From Actinomycetes bacterium (GTDB lineage: Bacteria > Bacillota > Sulfobacillia > Sulfobacillales > JAIMBI01), in contig JAIMBI010000018.1 of assembly GCA_023565505.1 (NCBI GenBank), positions 1 through 64,000 on the forward strand: a stretch of 64,000 nt of DNA. Reading direction: 5' to 3'. The number at the start of each line of letters is the position of its first letter. The stretch's first letter is position 1. Of this stretch, positions 41,627-48,839 are shown one piece after another. Made by a program: the position numbers and the translations under genes. The notes beneath the pieces are model-generated. The model saw only the letters and a list, made by a program, of their open reading frames with translations, did no database searches and was not told where the DNA came from.

Positions 41627-43526
41627 GGTGCGCACGCCCTCCCCCCGGCGTGGTCGAGGCCGCCAGCGGCACCGTGCCCTCGGCCCGGTTCGGCCGGTAC
41701 TCCGGCACCATCGCGGCCAGCGCCCGCACCACGGCCTCGGTCTGCCCGGACTGGGCCAGCGCCACCAGCCGCTCGGCGGCCTGGCGCACCGCCTCCGCGT
41801 CCACAGGGTCCTGGCGGGCGACGTAGATCCGCTCGTGGCGGCTCGCCCGGCTCTGGTCCCGGCGCGTGAGCGGCTCCTCGTACAGTTTCTCCCCCGGCCG
41901 GACCCCCGTGAACACGATGTCGATGTCCTCGCCCGGCACCAAGCCGGAGAGGCGGATGAGGTTCTGGGCGAGATCCAGGATGCGGATCGGCTCGCCCATG
42001 TCGAGCACGAAGATCTCGCCGCCCTGCCCCATCGCGCCGGCCTGGATGACCAACTGCGCCGCCTCGGCGGCGGTCATGAAGTAGCGCACCATCTCCGGAT
42101 GGGTCACGGTCACCGGCCCGCCGGCTCGGATCTGTTCCTGGAAGATGGGCACCACGCTGCCGCGGGACCCGAGCACGTTGCCGAAGCGGACGGCCACGAA
42201 GCGCGTCGTCGACCCGTGCTGGAACGCCTGCACCAGAAGTTCCCCCACCCGCTTGGTCGCCCCGTAGACACTGGTGGGATTGACAGCCTTGTCGGTGGAG
42301 ATGAAGACGAACCGCTCCACCCGGTACCGGTCGGCGAGCGCCGCCAGGGTCAGGAGCGCCCCCACGTTGTTGCGCACCGCCTCGTCCGGTTGCGCCTCCA
42401 TGAGCGGCACGTGCTTGTGCGCCGCCGCGTGAAAGACGACCTGGGGCCGCCGTCGGCGCACGAGCCGCTCGACGTGGGCGGCGTCGCGGAGGTCCCCTAC
42501 CCACGGGACGATGGGCACGTCTGGAAAGTCGGCGGCCAGGTGCCGGTGCACCTCGAACACGTCCGTCTCGTCGAGGCCGAGCAGCACCAGCTCCGCCGGG
42601 TTGAACCGGGCGACGTGCCGCGCGATCTCCGACCCGATGGTCCCGCCCGCCCCCGTCACCCATACTCGACGCCCGGTGAGGTACGAGGCGATCTCGCCCA
42701 GGTCGATGCGGGCCGGCTCACGCTGGAGGAGGTCCTCGATCTGGACGTCGCGGATCTGCTCCACCCGCACCTGCCCCTCGATCATCTGGTTCAGGCCGGG
42801 CACGATGCGGATGCGCAAGTGGAGCCGCCGGGCCTCCTCGACCACCCCGCGGATCACCGCCCCCCCGACCGACGGCATGGCGATGATGAGCTGGTCCACC
42901 GCCAGCGACGCCGCCACGGCGGCGAGGTCCGCGAGCCGTCCCAGGACCCGGAGCGACCCGATCTGCATCCCCTGTTTCTGGTCGTCGTCGTCCAGGAAGC
43001 CGAGGGCCTGTCCCGACTCCGGATGCCGCGCGAGCTCCTGGGCGACCAACTGGCCCGCCTTGCCCGCCCCCAGGATGAGCACCCGCGGCCGCTCCTGGCG
43101 CGGCGGGGCCACGCGCCAGTCCCCGAGCGAGCGGCGCAGGAAGCGCACCCCGCCCACCAGGACCAGCGCCAAAAGCCAGTAGAGCGCGAACACGGCGCGC
43201 GCATAATGCTCCCCGCCGGACGCGTAGATGAGGACGGCAAGCAGGACGGCGCTCAGCGTGACGGCGACGGCCAGCACCTGGCCGTCGCGCGCCGAGGCGT
43301 ACTGCCAGAGCCGGTGGTAGATCCGGAACGCGAACAGGATGGCGAGGGTGCCGACGGTGAAGACGGGCGCCACCCGGAGATACGGGTCGAGATAGGCCGC
43401 GGGCACGTGCGGCGTGTCGAACCGGAGGTAGAGGGCCACGTACATGGCGACGTTGATCAGCACCGCATCCAGCAATACGGCCAGGATCTGCTTGGTATAG
43501 AACCAGATGCGGCCTGTGGCCCGCAT
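41610..43526 (-). CDS. CapD-like membrane nucleotide-sugar dehydratase/epimerase
   Basis: A 638-residue protein with four N-terminal membrane helices (about 10-110), a first Rossmann domain (LILGAGKAGQLVAQEL near 150) and a C-terminal SDR domain (VTGAGGTIGSEIARHV near 292, STDKAVNPTSVYGATKR near 420). This is the large PglF/WbpM/CapD layout; those enzymes convert UDP-GlcNAc to the 4-keto-6-deoxy sugar. The catalytic position, Met in most large dehydratases I know (NVMGATKR), is Tyr here. ATG at 43526 has GGGGGCG upstream and a TGCTATAAT promoter at 43562-43554. It leads the eight-gene glycan operon. Confidence 0.88.
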   Translation of the reverse strand: MRATGRIWFYTKQILAVLLDAVLINVAMYVALYLRFDTPHVPAAYLDPYLRVAPVFTVGTLAILFAFRIYHRLWQYASARDGQVLAVAVTLSAVLLAVLIYASGGEHYARAVFALYWLLALVLVGGVRFLRRSLGDWRVAPPRQERPRVLILGAGKAGQLVAQELARHPESGQALGFLDDDDQKQGMQIGSLRVLGRLADLAAVAASLAVDQLIIAMPSVGGAVIRGVVEEARRLHLRIRIVPGLNQMIEGQVRVEQIRDVQIEDLLQREPARIDLGEIASYLTGRRVWVTGAGGTIGSEIARHVARFNPAELVLLGLDETDVFEVHRHLAADFPDVPIVPWVGDLRDAAHVERLVRRRRPQVVFHAAAHKHVPLMEAQPDEAVRNNVGALLTLAALADRYRVERFVFISTDKAVNPTSVYGATKRVGELLVQAFQHGSTTRFVAVRFGNVLGSRGSVVPIFQEQIRAGGPVTVTHPEMVRYFMTAAEAAQLVIQAGAMGQGGEIFVLDMGEPIRILDLAQNLIRLSGLVPGEDIDIVFTGVRPGEKLYEEPLTRRDQSRASRHERIYVARQDPVDAEAVRQAAERLVALAQSGQTEAVVRALAAMVPEYRPNRAEGTVPLAASTTPGGGRAHHAVEP

Positions 43527-43553
43527 GCCATCGCCCCCGTCTATGCGCCCTTG

Positions 43554-43562
43554 ATTATAGCA
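43554..43562 (-). promoter_or_regulatory. extended -10 promoter of the glycan operon (TGCTATAAT)
   Basis: On the minus strand TGC (43562-43560) precedes a perfect TATAAT (43559-43554). Transcription should begin near 43547, giving a leader of about 20 bases. It is the only promoter-like signal seen for the eight tightly spaced or overlapping genes down to 34571. Confidence 0.62.
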
Positions 43563-43638
43563 TTCGACCCCTTTGGAACCGGACGGCCAAACCTTGACAG
43601 GACCGGCGGGATGCGTCCCGCCGGTCGTTCGCCTGCGG

Positions 43639-43644
43639 TATGAT
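43639..43644 (+). promoter_or_regulatory. TATGAT -10 box giving a leaderless SDR transcript
   Basis: TATGAT (43639-43644) is followed by six bases and then the ATG at 43651, so the start codon is at or next to +1. There is no ribosome site. A TTGACA at 43596-43601 is too far upstream (about 37-39 bases) to be its -35. Confidence 0.5.
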
Positions 43645-43650
43645 GGACGC

Positions 43651-44433
43651 ATGAGCAGCAACGCCGCCAAAGTCGCCCTCGTCACCGGCAGCTCCCGGGG
43701 CATCGGCCGCGCCGCGGCCCTCCGGCTGGCCCGGGACGGATACGACGTGGTCGTCCACTACCGCCGTTCCCCGGACCTGGCCCGGGAGACGGCGGCGGCC
43801 GTCGAGGCTCTCGGCCGCCGCGCGTGGGTCGTGGAGGCCGACCTCGAGGATCCCGCGGCCGTGGACCGGCTCGCCGGGGCGGTCCGCGAGGGCCCGGGGC
43901 AGGTCGACGTCCTGGTGCTGGCCGCGGCGGCCACAGCCTTCAAGACGGCCCTCGAGGTGCGGGCCCATCACTGGGAGCGGACCTACCGGGTGGTGGTGGG
44001 AGCGCTCTACCAGCTGGTGGAGCGGCTCGTGCCGCTCATGCCGGCCGGATCGGCCATCATTTGCATCTCGGGCACGGGATCCGACCGGGTGATCCCCCGC
44101 TATTCCCTCCTGGGCGCCGCCAAGGCGGCCCAGGAGGCGCTCGTTCGCTACCTCGCGGTGGAACTGGCGCCGCTCGGCATCCGGGTGAACGGGATCAGCC
44201 CGGGCATCATCCGCACCGATTCCCTGGTCTACTACGCGGGGGAAGCGGAGGCCGCCCTGACCGAGGAGGCCCGGCGGCTGTCCCCCGCCGGCCGGCTGGG
44301 GCGGCCGGAGGACATCGCCGGGGTGGTGGCGTTCCTGGCGTCCGACGACGCCGACTTCATCCGCGGTCAGATCATCGTCGCCGACGGCGGGATCACCCTC
44401 GGAATGCCCGGCCTCTACCCCGGCCCATTCTAA
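43651..44433 (+). CDS. SDR-family reductase, FabL-like
   Basis: This 260-residue SDR has VTGSSRGIGRAAALRLA near 11, the catalytic Tyr-Lys in RYSLLGAAKAAQEAL near 150, and RYLAVELAPLGIRVNGISPGIIRTD near 166. The seven-residue YxxxxxxK spacing and this last segment match the FabL type of enoyl-ACP reductase found in Bacillus, which completes each fatty-acid elongation cycle. Other FabL-like SDRs have different substrates, so this is tentative. The ATG at 43651 follows a -10 box by six bases, suggesting a leaderless message. Its TAA interlocks with the convergent amidase TAG (CTAA at 44430-44433). Confidence 0.82.
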   Translation: MSSNAAKVALVTGSSRGIGRAAALRLARDGYDVVVHYRRSPDLARETAAAVEALGRRAWVVEADLEDPAAVDRLAGAVREGPGQVDVLVLAAAATAFKTALEVRAHHWERTYRVVVGALYQLVERLVPLMPAGSAIICISGTGSDRVIPRYSLLGAAKAAQEALVRYLAVELAPLGIRVNGISPGIIRTDSLVYYAGEAEAALTEEARRLSPAGRLGRPEDIAGVVAFLASDDADFIRGQIIVADGGITLGMPGLYPGPF

Positions 44434-45767
44434 TCGGCCAGCGGCGGCATCCGGCGGGTCCACGCCGTCTCGTCCTCGTACCAGAGGGCCGCCGCCAGCG
44501 CGGTCTCGTCCTGGCCCTCGGGGGCCACCACCTGGAGGCCGACGGGCAGCCCGTCGTCGTCGAACCCCGCCGGCACCGACACCGCCGGCCAACCCAGCAC
44601 GTTCCAGGGGGCCGTGAGCCGCACCATCGCCTCCCAAAGGCTCAGGTCGCCGTCCCCGACGCGGACCGTCTCCGCCCCCACCGGCGGCGCGCCGGTGGCC
44701 AGCGTGGGCAGCAGCACCACGTCGAAGTCGCGGGCGCGCTCCAGCCACCGGGCCCGGAGCTCCAGCCGGCGCCGCTGGGCACGCACGTAGTCGAGGGCCC
44801 GGATGCGGCCGCCCGGGTCCAGGCGGTCCGCCAGGTCCCCGCCCAACAGGGCCCGGCGCGGGCCCTCGAGCACCTCCTGGTGCACCAGGTAGGCCTCCGG
44901 CAGGCGGATGGTCAGCTGCAGGTCGCGCCACTCCTCCCACGGCTCCATCGGCACCGCCGTGACGCGGAACCCGGCGCGCCGGAACACGTCCAACGCCTCG
45001 CCGAAGGCCCGCTCCACGGCCGGCGCCAGCCGCCCGCGGAGGTAGTCCCAGGGCACCGCCGCCCGGTGCGGACCCGGCGCGAGCGGCGTCCTCAGCCGCG
45101 GCGGGACGCCCCGGAGCACGTCGTAGAGCCATGCCGCGTCGCGGACGCTGTGGGCCAGGGGCCCCACGTGATCCAGCGTCCAGGAGAGGGGCATCACCCC
45201 GTCGGCGGACACCGCCCCGTATGACGGCTTGAAGCCGACCACGCCGCAGCAGGCCGCCGGGATGCGGATGGAGCCGCCGGTGTCCGTGCCCAGGGCGCCC
45301 AGCGCCATACCCGCGGCCACCGCGGCGGCCGAGCCGCCGCTGGAGCCGCCCGGGATCCGGTCGAGCCGCCACGGGTTCCGCGTCGGCGCCGTCACCACCC
45401 CGTACGCCAGCTCCTGGGTGTTGGTCTTGCCTAGCAGGACCGCGCCCGCCGCCCGCCAGCGGGCCACGGCCGTCGCGTCGCGGTCGGGCTCGAGCCGGTA
45501 GGCGCGGGAGCCGCCCGTCGTGGGCATTCCGGCCACGTCGACGATGTCCTTGACCCCGAGCGGGATGCCCCCGAGGTCGGCCCCGACCGGAGCGGTCCGC
45601 GCCGCCGCCAGCGCACCCTCCAGGTCGAGGTGCAGGAAAGCCCGGACCCGGCCCTCGTGGGCGGCGATCCGCGCCGCGGCCAGCTCGGTCGGTTCGTGGG
45701 GGGCGAGCCGGCCGGCGGCCAGGCGTTCGCGGGCGGCCACCAGGTCCGGGATCTCAGGATGGAACAC
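44430..45767 (-). CDS. amidase-signature hydrolase
   Basis: A 445-residue amidase-signature enzyme with the Ser-cisSer-Lys triad: Lys in GIPLGVKDIVDVAGM near 72, the cis-Ser and Ser in the GGSSGGSAAAVAAG and GTDTGGSIRIPAACCGVVGFKPSYG block (about 140-180). It hydrolyses an amide or could be part of a carboxamide-degrading route; it lacks the helper genes of GatCAB so a tRNA amidotransferase role is unlikely. GTG at 45767 follows GAGGGG. The neighbouring divergent lyase gene may share a pathway. Convergent with the FabL-like gene through interlocked stops. Confidence 0.9.
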   Translation of the reverse strand: MFHPEIPDLVAARERLAAGRLAPHEPTELAAARIAAHEGRVRAFLHLDLEGALAAARTAPVGADLGGIPLGVKDIVDVAGMPTTGGSRAYRLEPDRDATAVARWRAAGAVLLGKTNTQELAYGVVTAPTRNPWRLDRIPGGSSGGSAAAVAAGMALGALGTDTGGSIRIPAACCGVVGFKPSYGAVSADGVMPLSWTLDHVGPLAHSVRDAAWLYDVLRGVPPRLRTPLAPGPHRAAVPWDYLRGRLAPAVERAFGEALDVFRRAGFRVTAVPMEPWEEWRDLQLTIRLPEAYLVHQEVLEGPRRALLGGDLADRLDPGGRIRALDYVRAQRRRLELRARWLERARDFDVVLLPTLATGAPPVGAETVRVGDGDLSLWEAMVRLTAPWNVLGWPAVSVPAGFDDDGLPVGLQVVAPEGQDETALAAALWYEDETAWTRRMPPLAD

Positions 45768-45941
45768 GGCGATCCCCTCGCTTTGTCCGACGCGGGCGCG
45801 CCGGGAGTTCGGCCACGGGATTCCGCGCCGGACGGACGATCTCCTGCCAGGATCCGGGCCGCCGCACCGCGAAGGAGGAGCGCAGGGCAAAGGTCGGCCG
45901 GCCGACGACGGGGGCGACGCCGGCACGGGGAGGCAGACGCG

Positions 45942-46799
45942 ATGGATCTCAGGGGACTGGTCCCGGTGGTGGTGACGCCGTTCGGCGACGACGGCGGGAT
46001 CGTCTGGGAGGATCTCGAGCGGGAGATCCAGTTCCTCCTCGACGCCGGCGCGGCCGGCATCGCCTTCGGCTTCGCCAGCGAGGTCGAGGCGCTGGATGCG
46101 GCCGAACGCCGCCGCCTCGTCGCCCTCGCGAAAGGCCTGGCCGGCGGCCGGGTCGCGGTGGTGTTCGGCGCCCGCGGGCTCGAGGCGGCCGAGCGGGCCG
46201 CCCTCGCCGCCTGGGTGGACGTGTGGATGATAAGTCCGCCGGCGGGACTCCCGCCGGCGGTGTTGGCCGACTGGGCCCGGGGGTACGCGGAGGGGCCGGG
46301 CCTGCTGTTCCAGGACGCCCCGGCGTTCACCGGGGTCGACCTGGCGCCGGACCAGATCCTGGCCTTGGCCGATGCCGTCCCGCTGGTGGGGGTGAAGGCG
46401 GAGGCGCCGCCCACCCCCCGGCGGGTCTCCGCGCTGCGCGCCGGGCGGCCGCGGTTGTGCATCCTGGGCGGCCTGCACGGGACGTGGCTGCCCGAGGAAC
46501 TGGCCGCCGGCGCGGACGGCACCATGCCCGCCGCCGGGTGGGCGGATCTGTTCGGACGCTACCTCGCCCAGTACGCGGCGGCGGCCGGAGCCCTGCCGCG
46601 GGAGACGTTCTGGCCGCTCGCCGACCTCAACCGGTTCGCCACCGCCACCTTCGCCTTCAGCCTGGCGTGCCAGCGCGAGGTCCTCCGCCACCGGGGCGTG
46701 TTCCGGCACCCGGTGCGGGGCCGCCTGGCGGACGAGACGCTGACCGCCTCCGAACGCGACACCCTGCTCGCGCTCTTCGAGCGCGCCGCGGCGCGCTGA
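45942..46799 (+). CDS. dihydrodipicolinate synthase/N-acetylneuraminate lyase family protein
   Basis: This 285-residue TIM-barrel protein starts with VPVVVTPFGDDG and has the Schiff-base Lys in LVGVKAEAPP near 153. The SE pair of the substrate loop is FGFASEVEAL near 45. The family catalytic Tyr, usually in YNxP, is not seen; the equivalent stretch reads LLFQDAPAFTG near 122, so it is unlikely to be a true DapA. It probably performs a related aldol cleavage, dehydration or hydration. ATG at 45942 follows GGGGAGG. It is divergent from the amidase and convergent with an MFS gene seven bases away. Confidence 0.85.
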   Translation: MDLRGLVPVVVTPFGDDGGIVWEDLEREIQFLLDAGAAGIAFGFASEVEALDAAERRRLVALAKGLAGGRVAVVFGARGLEAAERAALAAWVDVWMISPPAGLPPAVLADWARGYAEGPGLLFQDAPAFTGVDLAPDQILALADAVPLVGVKAEAPPTPRRVSALRAGRPRLCILGGLHGTWLPEELAAGADGTMPAAGWADLFGRYLAQYAAAAGALPRETFWPLADLNRFATATFAFSLACQREVLRHRGVFRHPVRGRLADETLTASERDTLLALFERAAAR

Positions 46800-46805
46800 C
46801 GGCGC

Positions 46806-48026
46806 CTACCGCGCGACCGCCGGCCGGCGCGCCACCGCCGCCACCACCAGCAGGGCGACGAGGAGCACGCCTGCCAAGCCCGTCCAGGCCCATTGGAACC
46901 CGCCGGTCCGGTCAACCACCCACCCGAAGAGCGGGGGGTAGAGGGCGGACCCCAGGAACGCCGCGGACCCGGCCCAGCTCATGGCCTGCCCCGCGCGGGC
47001 GACGGGCACCCGCTCGCCCGCCCAGGTCAACGCGAGCCCGTTCCACCCGACGGTGCCGAACCCCAACAGGAACAGGAGCGGAACGAGGACGACGGCACTC
47101 GTGTCCCGCGGCAGCCAGGCCAGCGCCAACGCCATGGCCGCGCCCACCACCGCGGTGACGGCGATGGCCGGAGGGCGCCGACCGCCGAGGCGGTCCGACC
47201 ACCAGCCGAGTCCCACCCGGCCCACCCCGCCCCCCACCTGGACCACGGCCAGTCCGAGGCCGGCCAGTCCCACCGGCCACCCGAACCACCCGTGGAGGTC
47301 CACGATGGTGAAGGTCAGCGCCGCATACTGCCCCGCCACCAGGAGGGCGGCGACGACCATCGGCCCCACGGCCGGCAGGATCTCCCGCCACGGCCGGGGA
47401 GCGGACCGGGCGTGCGCCGGCCAGCGGGGCATGAGGAGGGCGAAGCCGAATCCCGTGACGGCCAGCACGGCGGCCAGCAGGTGCCAGACCCCGGGTTCGC
47501 CCCAGCGCCCGATGGCCAGGGGCAGGAACGACGCCGCGAGGGCGGAGCCGATGGGGACCCCGGACTGGCGGATGCCCATCACCATCCCCCGCAGGGGGCC
47601 CGCGAACACCTCGAAGACCGCCCGGGTTCCAGCGCTCGGCACGGTGGCCAAGCCCATGCCGAGCAGGAACAAAAGCCCCAGGAGGACGGGATACGTCCGG
47701 GCCCCGGCCACGAGCGCCGCCCACAGGGTCATCCAGACCGTACCCCAGGACAGGAGCCAGCGCGGCCCGAACCGGTCCACCAGGCTCCCGGCGGCGGCAA
47801 ACCCGACCACCACGCCCAGGGACGTGGCCGACACCAGCGTCCCCATCTGGCTGAAGGACAGTCCCAGGGCGCTGCGGATGAACACCGCGAGGACGGCGAT
47901 GCCCTGCTGGGTCAACGACATGCCGGTCTGGGACAGCGTGGCGACAGCCAAAAACACCCAGGGTCCGACGGGCGTGGCGAGGGCGGGCGCCGTCCCACCC
48001 GTCGCCGGCGACGCGCTCTCTTCCAT
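46806..48026 (-). CDS. MFS transporter
   Basis: A 406-residue major facilitator with 12 predicted helices. The loop 2-3 motif reads GSLVDRFGPRWLL near 81, and RQSGVPIGSALAA near 155 is common in nitrate/nitrite, oxalate and related anion MFS branches. The second half repeats GWWSDRLGGRRPP near 275. Substrate unknown; the adjacent amidase and lyase genes suggest uptake of an organic acid or amide. ATG at 48026 has GAGAGG about 10 bases upstream. It ends six bases from the convergent lyase gene. Confidence 0.88.
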   Translation of the reverse strand: MEESASPATGGTAPALATPVGPWVFLAVATLSQTGMSLTQQGIAVLAVFIRSALGLSFSQMGTLVSATSLGVVVGFAAAGSLVDRFGPRWLLSWGTVWMTLWAALVAGARTYPVLLGLLFLLGMGLATVPSAGTRAVFEVFAGPLRGMVMGIRQSGVPIGSALAASFLPLAIGRWGEPGVWHLLAAVLAVTGFGFALLMPRWPAHARSAPRPWREILPAVGPMVVAALLVAGQYAALTFTIVDLHGWFGWPVGLAGLGLAVVQVGGGVGRVGLGWWSDRLGGRRPPAIAVTAVVGAAMALALAWLPRDTSAVVLVPLLFLLGFGTVGWNGLALTWAGERVPVARAGQAMSWAGSAAFLGSALYPPLFGWVVDRTGGFQWAWTGLAGVLLVALLVVAAVARRPAVAR

Positions 48027-48225
48027 GATCTGTCAGCCTCTCCCTCCGCGGGATGGTCGCGGGCGCCGGCCGCGCGGGCGGCGCCGTGCTAAACTGACGA
48101 GCCTCGTCGTAGCTTGGGACGGGGAAACGCTCCCGCGCGCGTCCTCTCGCATTGTACCGCTGTCGAAAGCCGTCCAGGCACACCGGGGCCCAGCGCCCCG
48201 TCTCGCCCAACGGGAGGGATGAATC

Positions 48226-48714
48226 GTGCGGTACCAGACCAGGCGGGCGGTCATGTCCGGCATCGTCGGGACGGCCGCCCTGACCCTCATCCTGGCGTGG
48301 GGTCCGAGCATCGGCGCCCCGCCCCTCAATCTGCCCCTGTGGGACGGAACGTTCTTCACGCTGAACCTGGGGCTCGCCGTCGCGGTCGGCTACGTCCTCC
48401 ACTTCCTCATCGGCATCGGGTTGGCGCTCTGGTACCAACGGTGGTGGCGCGACCGCCTGCAGGGCGAGGCCTGGGTTCGAGGCGCCCTCTTCGGCCTGGC
48501 GGTCTGGGGCGCGCTCATGCTCGTCGGCCTGCCGTTGTTCGACTGGCTGGATCCGCTGGTGGAGAACGGCCTCATGGCCGCGCCGGGGCTCTTCGCCCTC
48601 GGTCTGGGCGCCGCCGCCCCGGTCATCCTCCTCGCCGCGCACCTCGTCTACGGCGCGCTGGTGGGCGCCATCACCGGCGTCGACGCCGTCGAGCCGGTGC
48701 GCCGCCGCGCCTAG
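48226..48714 (+). CDS. four-helix membrane protein of unknown function
   Basis: The 162-residue protein has four or five hydrophobic helices (about 10-30, 48-68, 84-104, 116-136 and a short last one) and few charged residues between them. It resembles small uncharacterised bacterial membrane proteins of the DUF6789 kind, but I cannot assign a role. GTG at 48226 follows GGGAGGG by six bases. It lies 125 bases upstream of murJ on the same strand and could be cotranscribed with it. Confidence 0.75.
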   Translation: MRYQTRRAVMSGIVGTAALTLILAWGPSIGAPPLNLPLWDGTFFTLNLGLAVAVGYVLHFLIGIGLALWYQRWWRDRLQGEAWVRGALFGLAVWGALMLVGLPLFDWLDPLVENGLMAAPGLFALGLGAAAPVILLAAHLVYGALVGAITGVDAVEPVRRRA

Positions 48715-48839
48715 TCCCCCCGCCGCGAAGGTCCTCCGGTCCCTCGCGGCGCCGCACGCACGGGGACAGGCCCGGCGGTTTCTTTCCCCGGCGCTTTTCG
48801 CTACCATGAGAGCGTCCGCCCAGAGTAAGGAGCGAGGCG

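Noticed and set aside
43596-43644. TTGACA and TATGAT as a paired sigma-A promoter for the FabL-like gene
   Set aside because: About 37 bases separate the two hexamers, far more than the 16-19 needed. Only the -10 box is kept.
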